A stretch of 64,000 bases of DNA from an uncultured Rikenellaceae bacterium. GTDB taxonomy: Bacteria; Bacteroidota; Bacteroidia; Bacteroidales; Rikenellaceae. Where the stretch lies: positions 1-64,000 of the forward strand of contig CAJTLO010000008.1 in NCBI GenBank assembly GCA_910577285.1, written 5' to 3'. The position numbers and the translations under genes were made by a program. Numbering within the stretch: the stretch's first letter is position 1; each line of letters begins with the position of its first letter. This document shows, in pieces, positions 36,691 to 45,136 of this stretch. A model generated the notes under the pieces. That model ran no database searches and was not told the origin of the DNA. It saw nothing but the letters and a program-made list of their open reading frames with translations.

Positions 36691-36763
36691 GCTTCTTTAG
36701 CTCAGCTGGTAGAGCACGACACTCTTAATGTTGGGGTCCTGGGTTCGAGCCCCAGAGGGAGCA
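36691..36763 (+). tRNA. tRNA-Lys (anticodon CTT)
   Basis: The cloverleaf fits: acceptor arms GCTTCTT / AGGGAGC, D arm GCTC..GAGC, anticodon stem CGACA / TGTTG with loop CTCTTAA (anticodon CTT), and T arm CTGGG-TTCGAGC-CCCAG. The discriminator base is A and CCA is not encoded. It borders a decayed low-GC island, and tRNA 3' ends are common integration sites. I found no repeat of its 3' end within the island. Confidence 0.95.
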
Positions 36764-36781
36764 CAACTCGACAAACAACTG

Positions 36782-36819
36782 AAAACCTCTGAATTTGATT
36801 AAAATTCAGAGGTTTTTTC
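36782..36819 (+). terminator. terminator of the tRNA transcript
   Basis: The AAAACCTCTGAATTT / AAATTCAGAGGTTTT stem has a short loop, and the T run continues to 36818. Confidence 0.85.
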
Positions 36820-37156
36820 TATCCATCCCCTCCCCTTTTTTCAGACGCCTCCAAGATACTTGGGACACCGACGCAGGCCAACCCGACAACAAAGCCCTGC
36901 TAACAGGCCGTTCTTTCAAGGCAGTGTTCTCTTTCTCCATATCTGCATATTTACCCTTACCGAGTAATTTTGCCGCGCTGGAAAGAATGGCATTGCCGTT
37001 CTCGCAATTCGCCTTATTCTGCTTACTGACAATTTCTTCATCTAGTTCCGCGCCGATTTTCTCTCGTACTTGGTTCTCATGTTCAAGGTATTTCTTTATT
37101 ATTGGCGGCTTCTTTCCAACTTTGAAATCATCCCCAGCATAAACATCATACTTTAT
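36806..37156 (-). pseudogene. gene relic on the minus strand, unknown family
   Basis: A minus-strand frame of 116 codons is open from a stop at 37157-37159 to TGA at 36806-36808, but it lacks a start codon. It encodes a protein-like sequence with normal composition (VYAGDDFKVGKKPPIIKKYL, then AELDEEIVSKQNKANCEN and SAAKLLGKGKYADMEKENTA). The last 20 residues run into the tRNA terminator, so both ends seem cut. It may be the tail of a mobilisation or phage protein left after integration beside the tRNA. I cannot name the family. Confidence 0.4.
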
Positions 37157-37161
37157 TCACT

Positions 37162-37371
37162 GTGCGGAGACAAATTTGTCTCTGCTTTTTCATTAAATTT
37201 GTGAATAGTGCGGCGACAGTCGCGCAGCAAAGGTACGTAACGTATCTCGCGGACGGGACGAAAGCGATCGACATGACCATAGAAAACGGCTCTGCGAAAT
37301 ACTCGACAAGACTCGGTTCTTTGATATACGACTTCGAAAACAAAAGCGAACGATATATATTATATTTATAA
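37162..37371 (+). pseudogene. RHS-repeat fragment
   Basis: A 69-codon frame with a piece typical of RHS/YD-repeat proteins of Bacteroidetes: QRYVTYLADGTKAIDM, then STRLGSLIYDFENKSERY. The same motif pair (LADGTKVLD and LGSLVYEYETSES) recurs at about 38.1 kb. No start or complete domain is present, so it is a relic of an RHS gene or a displaced C-terminal cassette. Confidence 0.5.
37167..37182. repeat. 16-bp perfect palindrome
   Basis: GAGACAAATTTGTCTC, followed on the plus strand by TGC and six T. It could act as a weak terminator or be a relic operator. Confidence 0.45.
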
Positions 37372-37531
37372 AGCATAAAACCCGACCTTGGTCATCTCAT
37401 ACATATTTCAAAGGCAATGTTACCAACGCCTACTTATACGATGTAGCGACAAAACAAAATAGCGTATTCAGATACAATAATCATACATATATGCCGAAGC
37501 AAATTAAAGGCCAGTTAGAAAATCAGAAGCA

Positions 37532-38036
37532 ATGAAAAAAATCAAATTATTAATTGTGTCGTTATCGCTGATAACGCTATTATGTACCGCATTTCTTACA
37601 CCTCCTAACATAATCGGTTCCTATGAAACATATGATTTAGGATATAGGTTTGCCTTTACATTATATGCAGATTCGACATTTATGAGACCGCACTTAATCG
37701 AAATTGTCGGCACCCCAACTATAGCAATAGGAAAATGGACGGTTGTCGATGATACATTTTATGAGGGACAGTTTATCGCCGGACCGATACGGAAAAGAAT
37801 ATATGACAAAGTTTGATACAATGATAATATCAGAACGTATAGATTCTCTGATATATGCCGTAATGGAACTGGAAGAAAGAAATCCGACAATAATGAAATA
37901 TAAAATAATCAATTCCGATACTTTAATTACCGAAGACAAGAATATATATGTAAGAATCGACACATTGATATTGCCGAAAATATTTTATGAGCATCCATTA
38001 ATGCCAAAAAACGAACAAACAATACCCGGAGAATAA
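37532..38036 (+). pseudogene. small exported protein gene broken by a frameshift
   Basis: ATG 37532 starts a signal peptide (KKIKLLIVSLSLITLLCTAF) and a beta-rich part (IIGSYETYDLGYRFAFTLYA, GKWTVVDD), which ends at 37816. A second frame overlapping from 37743 carries on with YMTKFDTMIISERIDSLIYA and INSDTLITEDKNIYVRIDTL. Together they look like one small lipocalin-like periplasmic protein of about 150 residues split by a frameshift near 37750-37810. It lies between two RHS fragments, so an immunity role is possible. AT content is much higher than in the host genes. Confidence 0.5.
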
Positions 38037-38084
38037 ACCTCTTGGTATTGTTTATTCGTACCACGATTTCTTAAATTTGTTATC

Positions 38085-39219
38085 GGGTATGGCATCGCAG
38101 GACAAAAGTTCCATTACATATGGCTCGCCGACGGAACGAAAGTGCTGGACTCAGAAACGGAAATTACTTATAAGGCTACCTCGGCTCTTTGGTATACGAA
38201 TACGAAACTTCAGAAAGCAAATTCAAAACGGAATTTGAAAACGGTACGATCTCCTTCGACCAAATGACCGGCCAGTACGAAGTATTGCGATATTTCAAAG
38301 ACCATCTCGGCAGCGTCCGGGTGCTCCTACAGAACGGCCGACCGGCGGCTTTCAACGAATACGAGCCTTTCGGACGTTTCGATCAGGGATACAGCTGCGA
38401 CCACTTTCGGAACGTGACATTCCCCGCTGCGAAGAACAAGTTCATGTTCAACGAAAAGGAAGAAATGCTCGGTCGCGATATCGGAATGCTCGACTTCGGC
38501 GCGAGACTGTACGACCCGACTATCGCAAGGTGGAATTCGGTAGAACCACTGGCGGAATGGTATGAAGAGGAGAGTCCGTATAATTTTTGTTTGAATAATC
38601 CCATTTCGCTGATAGATCCATACGGGTTGAATCCGGAAGAGTCTTCGTCAGGTTTTTGGGGGCGCGTTCCCGGAGGATATTGGGCCGGATTCACCTGTTA
38701 TATCGACCCTATTGAAGTAGTTGCCACGTCTATAATTCGAGAACGGCCAGTCGATTCAGTTGCGGATAAGGTTAATTTTCAATGGACACAAACTCTTTAT
38801 GGTATCAGCGGATTAGGGTATAATGCAACAAGTCTTGCCGGCAATTCTACTGCCTTAGCAGGGGCTGTTTTGGAAATACAAAAAAGCTCTATCCGACTTA
38901 CCAATGGAATTGCAAATGGAGATAAATTTAGTCCGAAGTTTTACAAGAGCGGTTGGGGCGGTGGCAGTAAGGCCGGAATTAAAACATATCGTATTAATAA
39001 GATTGGAACCAGTCTGTCAAAATTGAGCAGCAAATTGGGATGGATTAGTCTTTTTCCGGCTGGCATGCAAGTAGGTGTTGAATAATCAATCAAAACAAAC
39101 AACAAATAAACAATGGCGTGAAAAACTTAATAGTTGCAGGTATCGGTATAAGTATTGGTGCATTAATGACAGGAATACCGGGAGCCATCGTTGCGATTAA
39201 TAGGGAGACTATACGATAA
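38085..39219 (+). pseudogene. RHS core and C-terminal toxin-like region, decayed
   Basis: The 5' part reads AGQKFHYIWLADGTKVLD in one frame. A missing A near 38171 shifts the frame before LGSLVYEYETSESKF. From there a continuous frame to 39085 encodes the RHS-associated core: YFKDHLGSVRVLLQNGRPAA, FNEYEPFGRF, FGARLYDPTIARWNSVEPLA and NNPISLIDPYG. A C-terminal tail of about 145 residues with a variable, toxin-like character follows (PVDSVADKVNFQWTQTLYGI, KTYRINKIGTSLSKLSSKLG). After TAA 39083-39085 a short frame (39118-39219, VKNLIVAGIGISIGALMTGI) looks like the rest of the same tail. The N-terminal RHS repeats are absent, so it is a displaced tip or relic. Confidence 0.65.
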
Positions 39220-39286
39220 CAAATAAGATATAATTTACAGTACAGGAGCGTACACTCCTGTACTGTAACCTTTAAATAAGTACACT

Positions 39287-39787
39287 ATGTCACGGTTACA
39301 AAGGATTAAAATTACAATTAAAGCGTCAGAAATAGCGCAGTTCACCTATTATATATATTATATATTTATCTCTGGCATAAAACCTATACAACTTAATCCG
39401 AATAATAAGCACGCAATGACGAGCAATATTCGTAATGCCTCAATGTGCGTAGCGATAATTTTAACGTTTAGTCCGGCAGCACTAATATTATTACTGCTGA
39501 CTCCGTTCTTCTTAAATATAGACAACAGTCTCATCCTAGAAATTATTGCATTAATAGTCATAGTTACAACAGACGTCGTAGCATATATATTTAATAGTAT
39601 TCTCGATTTCAATGAAGAAAAATATAAAGAATTAGATAAGAAATACAAAAATGAGAAACACAAGACGCTGAAAAGCATTGCTATATATTTTTATGCCATA
39701 ATCAACATCATAATATTTATACTCGCCACAGCCATATTCTCACACAACCTCTCCTATTTATGGAGTATATTAATTCCATCCAACTGA
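39287..39787 (+). CDS. orphan membrane protein after the RHS tip
   Basis: A 166-residue protein of low GC. It has about three or four membrane helices: residues 50-75 (MCVAIILTFSPAALILLLL), 85-110, and 140-160 near the C-terminus, with a charged loop KYKELDKKYKNEKHK. The start may be ATG 39287 or the later ATG 39417 (MTSNIRNAS), which leaves all helices. It directly follows an RHS C-terminal tip, the usual place of the cognate immunity gene. Immunity is inferred from position only. Confidence 0.5.
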   Translation: MSRLQRIKITIKASEIAQFTYYIYYIFISGIKPIQLNPNNKHAMTSNIRNASMCVAIILTFSPAALILLLLTPFFLNIDNSLILEIIALIVIVTTDVVAYIFNSILDFNEEKYKELDKKYKNEKHKTLKSIAIYFYAIINIIIFILATAIFSHNLSYLWSILIPSN

Positions 39788-40538
39788 CAATCGCCCCGCA
39801 TATATCATATTTACACGTCCCATATAACCAAACTATCTACCGATAAACCAATCTTAATCCACTGATATGCTGCGTATTTACACAATGATGAAAGAACAAC
39901 TTCGCGAATTATTTTGCTATTGCCAATACAAGATTGCATTCGGCTTAAACTACATTCAATCAGGTTATGGACGCCCTACCGGGTCCCGCAATTTAATAAT
40001 GCCGTTGCAATAATCATCGGAACTATAGCAGCCTACGCCAGCTCAATTATAAACTTTATTTTAACTCCACTCTATACACACACGAGAAAGCACAATCACA
40101 ATAACAGAATTCTCTATATCAAGTGATTATAACAGAGCTATCAACGTCGATGGAAAAATTCCAAGAAAGTACAAAGCTGAAAAACACAAGAGAGAATCAA
40201 TCAACTCCAAACAAGATACGACGGTAAAACGGCTACGGATTATCCGCCAGGCGAACCGGAGCGGGCGGTTGCTACAGTTGCCTGACGACGTACCTTTCGC
40301 ATTCGTCGACGTCGAAAGGTTCCGGGACGAGGAGGGCTACCAGGACATCGTGCTCGAAATGTCGGCGATATACCAAAAGCATCGGGAGGTTGGCTGAACA
40401 TGTACGACGAAGTCTGTTATATCCGCGACGGCAGCACTCCATGAGCGATCGACTCCCATACGAGTCCCCAGAGCATCCTAATGCGAGGGAATTGAGCGGT
40501 GAAACGCGAGCCACAGCAACAGAAACCTCGAATCGGTA
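39788..40538. other. low-GC to mixed-GC relic DNA
   Basis: About 750 bases with no complete gene. The left half is AT-rich with only short frames (for example 39914-40126, 70 codons, no recognisable motif). GC rises again from about 40220. One gene fragment is listed separately at 40122-40397. Confidence 0.5.
40122..40397 (+). pseudogene. gene fragment, unknown family
   Basis: A frame of 91 codons without a start codon. The AT-rich left half looks unrelated to the GC-rich right half, which reads LRIIRQANRSGRLLQLPDDV, FAFVDVERFRDEEGYQDIVL and EMSAIYQKHREVG. The change of composition about 40220 inside the frame suggests a deletion joint between island and host-like DNA. The right half is acidic and protein-like, but I cannot assign it. 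Confidence 0.35.
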
Positions 40539-41123
40539 TCAATAGCGCAGCGTCCGACGGCGATACGCCCGATAGGCCTCCCCGAACCGAGCCGTCAGGT
40601 ATTCCTCCTCGTGCAGCACCTGCAAATGCAACAGGATGGCCGCCGCCACGGAGAGGACGATCACCGGCCAGGAGGGCCACATCATGGCGAACCCAGCATA
40701 GAGCAGGTCGAAGCCCACGAAGGCGGGATTGCGGCTGAAACGGTAAATCCCCGTTTCGACAAGCTCGGTCCGCTCTCCGGCATCTATTCCGGCCCGCCAA
40801 TTCGTTTTCATTGCCGATACCGCGACTGCAAAATAGAGCACCCCCACGGTCCCGACCACGCTGCCGGCCACCTGCCAGGCCGGATGGGGCGCGGCAAGGA
40901 GCAGAAAACGACCGCCGCTCAACAGCGTGACATACTGCCCGACAGCCGTAAGTACCGTCACCGCCGCCAGCACACGCTCCGACAGGAGCACCCTGCGAGG
41001 CTTTTCGCCCCGGCCGAGCCGGTCGGGCCGGATGCCGGCCGAACGCATCGCCACCTGTTTGGCGAAATAGATACCGTAGAATACGGTCAGCATCGCGAAA
41101 GCGACCGCAAGGAAAATACGCAT
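40539..41123 (-). CDS. isoprenylcysteine carboxyl methyltransferase-like membrane protein
   Basis: A 194-residue protein with about four to five membrane helices and the ICMT/PEMT-type C-terminal motif: TGIYRFSRNPAFVGFDLLYAG followed by a helical pair and HEEEYLTARFGEAYRAYRRR. Members use AdoMet to methylate lipids or small hydrophobic substrates, and the substrate here is unknown. The next gene upstream on this strand, rsmD, lies 119 bases away. Confidence 0.75.
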   Translation of the reverse strand: MRIFLAVAFAMLTVFYGIYFAKQVAMRSAGIRPDRLGRGEKPRRVLLSERVLAAVTVLTAVGQYVTLLSGGRFLLLAAPHPAWQVAGSVVGTVGVLYFAVAVSAMKTNWRAGIDAGERTELVETGIYRFSRNPAFVGFDLLYAGFAMMWPSWPVIVLSVAAAILLHLQVLHEEEYLTARFGEAYRAYRRRTLRY

Positions 41124-41242
41124 AACAGCACTCTTTCCGAAAAAATCGATGAAAACAACCGCCCCTCCGGCACTCCCCTCTGCGCCGGACGGGTCGAAAT
41201 CTCAGCTCCACCGGCAGGCCCCCGCACGCTCCGGAAAGAAAC

Positions 41243-41788
41243 CTACTCCTCTTCCGGCATGCGGAAGATGGAGAAGCGGACACTACCGTAGGTACGTACC
41301 TGCAACAGGGCCGGATGCCCCTCAAAGGAGTGTTCCTTGGAGTGCTCGAACACCAACACGCCCCCCGGACGCAGCAGTCCGCGGTCGAACACGAGCTCTA
41401 CCACCTGAGCGGAACCTTCCAGATCGTAGGGCGCATCGGAAAAGATCACGTCGAACCGCTTCGACGCACTCTTCAGATAGAGAAACACATTGGCCCGGAC
41501 GGCATAGAGGTTATCCATCCCGAAAGAGGCCGCCGTCCGACGGATGAAGTTGTGGTGCACCGCATTGACCTCCACCGAGGTGACGCTCGCCGCACCGCGC
41601 GACACGAATTCGTAGCTGATGGACCCGGTCCCGGAAAAGAGGTCGAGCACCTCGATATCCTCCAGCTCGAGAAGGTTGCCCAGTACGTTGAAAAGATTCT
41701 CTTTCGCAAAATCCGTCGTGGGACGTGCCCTGAGGTTGCGCGGGGGATTGATGACCCGACCGCCGAACCGACCGCCTACTATCCTCAT
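41243..41788 (-). CDS. rsmD: 16S rRNA (guanine966-N2)-methyltransferase
   Basis: A 181-residue enzyme. ATG 41788 gives the usual start MRIVGGRFGGRVINPP; a longer in-frame extension is non-homologous. Motifs are RPTTDFAKENLFNVLGNLLE, the AdoMet site VLDLFSGTGSISYEFVSRGA, and the catalytic DAPYDL (the family's D/N-PPY variant). It lies 38 bases after a DUF3822 gene, a linkage typical of Bacteroidetes. Confidence 0.9.
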   Translation of the reverse strand: MRIVGGRFGGRVINPPRNLRARPTTDFAKENLFNVLGNLLELEDIEVLDLFSGTGSISYEFVSRGAASVTSVEVNAVHHNFIRRTAASFGMDNLYAVRANVFLYLKSASKRFDVIFSDAPYDLEGSAQVVELVFDRGLLRPGGVLVFEHSKEHSFEGHPALLQVRTYGSVRFSIFRMPEEE

Positions 41789-41826
41789 ATCATGTAGTTC
41801 GTATTTACCAAAATCGGCATACGGAA

Positions 41827-42540
41827 TCAGATGACCGTCACCCGCCCGAAATACCGTTTGAGAACGGGCCTGTATTTCACCGGCCGGTCCCCGTAAAGGC
41901 AGATCGTCGCAGTGCGGTCGTCCTCTGCCAACTCCGACAGGTAATAGACCATGTCGGCCTCTCCGCGCAGCGGATAGACCTCCGCCAGCGCCAACTCCTC
42001 CGCCGCATCGTAGCGGGAAACATAGACGTTCTCCTGTGTCGGATAAACCACGAAGCACGCGCCCGATACCGTCGACCGCCGGAAGGCCGCCATGCTCTCC
42101 TGCATCGGGGAGTACCACTCCGCCCGCATGCCCGGCATCTCTTCGAACCGCGACACGATCTCCGCTTCCAGGGGAAAGAGGGCGCACACGCCGTCGTATG
42201 CCTTCGTCACCACCACGGTTTGCCGCTGCGAAAGCGCCACCCCCATCCGGGCCAACCACGTTTCGGGCGAACAGCTATCCACCACCGCTTCCGGCACGAA
42301 CACCGTATCGGCCGTATCCACGAAGATCCGCAGACTGTCGTACGTCCCGTAGGCGGCCGCAAACGTCTCGAAGGCCGCGGCAAGCCGTGCGCTCCGCTCC
42401 TCCTGCGGCAGGAAGCGCACCTCTTCCGAGCGCTCCTCGCATCCTTCGCCTGCCGGAGCATAAAAAGAAAGTCCACCCTGCCGGAGCCGAATGGACAATA
42501 TCTTTTGCGAGGCGCACCCGCTACTCCCAGTTACCCGCAT
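41827..42540 (-). CDS. DUF3822 family protein
   Basis: A 237-residue protein of the DUF3822 family, which sits upstream of rsmD in Bacteroidetes. Its alternating strand/helix pattern (LRIFVDTADTVFVPEAVVD, CALFPLEAEIVSRFEE, ACFVVYPTQENVYVSRYD) suggests an actin-like ATPase fold without the usual phosphate motifs. The role is unknown. The first 20 bases overlap the 3' end of the next gene upstream, so the ATG at 42540 may be too far 5' by a few codons. Confidence 0.7.
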   Translation of the reverse strand: MRVTGSSGCASQKILSIRLRQGGLSFYAPAGEGCEERSEEVRFLPQEERSARLAAAFETFAAAYGTYDSLRIFVDTADTVFVPEAVVDSCSPETWLARMGVALSQRQTVVVTKAYDGVCALFPLEAEIVSRFEEMPGMRAEWYSPMQESMAAFRRSTVSGACFVVYPTQENVYVSRYDAAEELALAEVYPLRGEADMVYYLSELAEDDRTATICLYGDRPVKYRPVLKRYFGRVTVI

Positions 42541-43138
42541 CGTTGGTCGCGCTGGTCATGGAACCTACCTTGACGCCGGGATAGTCCTTGAACGTATTTT
42601 CCCGTTCGTCGATCAGGTTGATGAGCTCCTGTCGGTTGAGGTCGGCAAGGAAGGCCTTGTAAGGGGCACGGCACTCGAACACCTGTACCGTCACACCCGA
42701 CTCGGTCTTCAGTTCGCCGGCTTCGAGGATATACTCCACACCGTCGGTATAGGGGATATAACGGATCATCTCCACCTTTTCCGGGGTCATCTGTTTGGCA
42801 CCGAAGATGGTATCGATCACCGCCACCTTGAAGGTCTCCCGGCTGACAAGACCGCGGGCCACGGCCACCGAGTCGTCCGCCGACCCGAACGCCTTCTCGT
42901 AAACCAGCGAGTCGTTCAGCACAAAGTTGATGAGGCTATCGAAATTGCCGGTATACACCTGCTTCACCTGCTTGTAGGCCCTCTCGGCGGTACGGATGTC
43001 CTTGATACGGTCGATTACGGCCGCCGACCGCGTCTGCACCTCCTTCTGGAACTGGAGCGGAATCGTCAACTGCCTGTACACGACGAAAGCAAGAGCCACG
43101 ATCACAACGGCGAGAACAATCTGAATAACTTTTTTCAT
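42521..43138 (-). CDS. conserved membrane-anchored protein of unknown function
   Basis: A 205-residue protein with one N-terminal helix (VIQIVLAVVIVALAFVVY) and a soluble part: a helical segment (VQTRSAAVIDRIKDIRTAER) followed by a mixed domain (VAVIDTIFGAKQMTPEKVEM and PYTDGVEYILEAGEL). It probably faces the periplasm. It is the first gene of the group with DUF3822 and rsmD, with a 20-base overlap. I do not know a function. Confidence 0.7.
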   Translation of the reverse strand: MKKVIQIVLAVVIVALAFVVYRQLTIPLQFQKEVQTRSAAVIDRIKDIRTAERAYKQVKQVYTGNFDSLINFVLNDSLVYEKAFGSADDSVAVARGLVSRETFKVAVIDTIFGAKQMTPEKVEMIRYIPYTDGVEYILEAGELKTESGVTVQVFECRAPYKAFLADLNRQELINLIDERENTFKDYPGVKVGSMTSATNDAGNWE

Positions 43139-43155
43139 CTCTATTTTTTAATTTT

Positions 43156-43163
43156 TAAGTTTG
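43156..43163 (+). promoter_or_regulatory. -7 box for the helicase gene
   Basis: TAAGTTTG fits TAnnTTTG, 47 bases before the ATG; a TTTT sits about 20 bases upstream. Confidence 0.45.
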
Positions 43164-43210
43164 TAACGCATTAAGGCAAACGAACCGGATCACAAGCAAA
43201 TATCCTCGTA

Positions 43211-44632
43211 ATGTTAAACGAACATATCGCGTCTCAAATTTACGCCAATTTTGCATTTACGCCAACTCTCGGCCAAAAAAAAATCATCGAGGCGCTGGCC
43301 TCATGGCTCGCCGACGCCGATACCGAACGCATCTTCATCCTCAACGGCTATGCGGGAACGGGCAAAACCTCCCTTATCGCCGCCTTCGTGGCGACGCTTA
43401 AGAAGTTAAAGATAAAACCGATAATGCTCGCCCCTACCGGACGGGCAGCCAAAGTCATGGCCCGCCACTCGGGCATGCCCGCCTCCACCATCCACAAAAA
43501 AATCTACCGCCAAAAAAGTTCGGCCGACCCCGAACCGGGATTCTCGCTCAACTTCAACCGCGAGAAGGATGCCTGTTTCATCGTCGACGAAGCCTCCATG
43601 CTCTCCGCCTCGACCGATGCGGGTTCCCCGTTCGGGAGTGGGTCGCTGCTCGAGGACCTGTTCCGTTACGTGAGGCAGGGTACGCGGTGCCGCATCCTTT
43701 TCGTGGGCGACGATGCGCAGCTGCCGCCCGTAGGGCACGACCGCAGTCCGGCCCTCGATCCCGACTTCATGGCGGCCTACGGCGCGGTGGAGTACGGCAC
43801 GCTGGACGAGGTGATGCGTCAGGGCAACGATTCGGGCATCCTGTTCAATGCCACCATGGTGCGGTGTCTGTTGGAGGCGGGAATCACGGAACCGCCCCTG
43901 TTCGAGATGTCCTATCCCGACTTCCGAGCGATAGACGGCGGAGAGTTCCTCGAAAAAGTGGAGGAGTGCTACTCCCGCTACGGACGCGAAGAGACCATCG
44001 TCATCACCCGTTCCAACAAACGGGCAAACCGTTTCAACGAAGGCATCCGGCGGCACGTCCTCTTCGCCGAGGAGGAGATCGAGTCGGGCGACATGCTGAT
44101 GGTCGTGAAGAACAACTACTACTTCACGGAACGGGAGGAGGAACCCCGCATGGATTTCATGGCCAACGGCGATACGGCACGCCTGGTGAAGCTGCGTCGT
44201 TTCGAGGAGTACTACGGCTTCCGCTTCGCCGAAGCGCGGCTCTCTTTCCCCGACTACGACGACTACGAGATCGAGTGCCGGATGCTGCTCGACACCCTCG
44301 CCTCCGAAGCTCCCGCCCTCACCCACGCCCAGAGCAACGCGCTCTTCTATGCCGTCAGCGAGGACTACGAGCACATCAAGAGCAAAGCCAAACGCTACAA
44401 AGAGGTGCGCGAGAATCCCCATTTCAATGCCGTACAGGTGAAATTCGCCTATGCCGTGACGGCCCACAAGGCGCAGGGCGGGGAGTGGAAGGCCGTCTTC
44501 ATCGACCGAATGCTCTTCGGCGACGAACCCATGAGCCGCGACCTCATGCGCTGGCTCTACACCGCCATCACCCGCGCCAGCGAACAGATCTATCTCGTGA
44601 ACTTCGACGAACGCTTCTTCGGAAACAACTGA
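43211..44632 (+). CDS. RecD-like ATP-dependent DNA helicase
   Basis: A 473-residue superfamily 1B helicase. Motifs are Walker A GYAGTGKTSL (residues 46-55), LAPTGRAAKVMARHSG, Walker B FIVDEASML, VGDDAQLPPVG, and the C-terminal AVTAHKAQGGEWKAVFID with LYTAITRASEQIYLVNF. It is shorter than RecD2 and lacks its N-terminal HhH part, like the Pif1/Dda-type enzymes common in Bacteroidetes. It is probably a 5'-3' helicase in repair or recombination. It is monocistronic. Confidence 0.9.
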   Translation: MLNEHIASQIYANFAFTPTLGQKKIIEALASWLADADTERIFILNGYAGTGKTSLIAAFVATLKKLKIKPIMLAPTGRAAKVMARHSGMPASTIHKKIYRQKSSADPEPGFSLNFNREKDACFIVDEASMLSASTDAGSPFGSGSLLEDLFRYVRQGTRCRILFVGDDAQLPPVGHDRSPALDPDFMAAYGAVEYGTLDEVMRQGNDSGILFNATMVRCLLEAGITEPPLFEMSYPDFRAIDGGEFLEKVEECYSRYGREETIVITRSNKRANRFNEGIRRHVLFAEEEIESGDMLMVVKNNYYFTEREEEPRMDFMANGDTARLVKLRRFEEYYGFRFAEARLSFPDYDDYEIECRMLLDTLASEAPALTHAQSNALFYAVSEDYEHIKSKAKRYKEVRENPHFNAVQVKFAYAVTAHKAQGGEWKAVFIDRMLFGDEPMSRDLMRWLYTAITRASEQIYLVNFDERFFGNN

Positions 44633-44929
44633 CCGCCGGAGAAGATTCCCGGAGAGCGGCCCTGCAAGGGTGAGCCGAACGTGCACCGGCCCCGGACGTG
44701 CAAAAAATCGCAGGGAGGAGCGACGAAACGGCCCCGCCGTGCGTCTTGCTTACGAATCGGAAGATTCGCATGACAACCCAACGAAGACGCACATGAAACG
44801 ATCGTCCTCCATCTCCCGGCCGTCCCTGTCGTGTCTCCGGCAGGGACGCATCCGATCCGGGCGCAGGAGGGCACCCGAACGGTAACGCGGCGCCCTCTTC
44901 CCCGGACAGCGGCTTCGTCCGCTATCCCG
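44633..44929. other. intergenic region with two hairpins, no gene seen
   Basis: Almost 300 bases between convergent genes. One structure has a 9-bp outer stem (44739-44747 with 44784-44792, GTGCGTCTT / AAGACGCAC) around a 6-bp GGAA-loop hairpin (44753-44768). Another is CGTCCCTG / CAGGGACG (44821-44828 with 44841-44848). Neither has a T run, so they may be weak terminators or a structured RNA. Confidence 0.4.
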
Positions 44930-45136
44930 CTATTTATCCGCCGTCTCTTCGCCAAGCGCCTCGGCCACCTCCTGCTCGGCCTTGCGGAGACGCTCCCGGC
45001 AAAAGCGGATCAGCTCGCCCGCCCGGCGCACCTGCCCGGCCAGCGCATCGATATCGGGATCAGCCTCGTTCATCTTCGCAAGGATCGCCTCGATCTCGGT
45101 CATCGCCTCGGCGTATGTCATCTCACTCTTTTTCAT
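44930..45136 (-). CDS. xseB: exodeoxyribonuclease VII small subunit
   Basis: A 68-residue helical protein (TYAEAMTEIEAILAKMNEAD, DIDALAGQVRRAGELIRFCR, RLRKAEQEVAEALGEE), the usual size and pattern of XseB. It overlaps the 3' end of xseA by 14 bases, as is common, and forms the multi-copy partner of XseA. Confidence 0.9.
   Translation of the reverse strand: MKKSEMTYAEAMTEIEAILAKMNEADPDIDALAGQVRRAGELIRFCRERLRKAEQEVAEALGEETADK

Noticed and set aside
36756..40540. A direct repeat of the tRNA-Lys 3' end marking an integrated element
   Set aside because: No second copy of the tRNA 3' end was found in the island, and no integrase gene is present.
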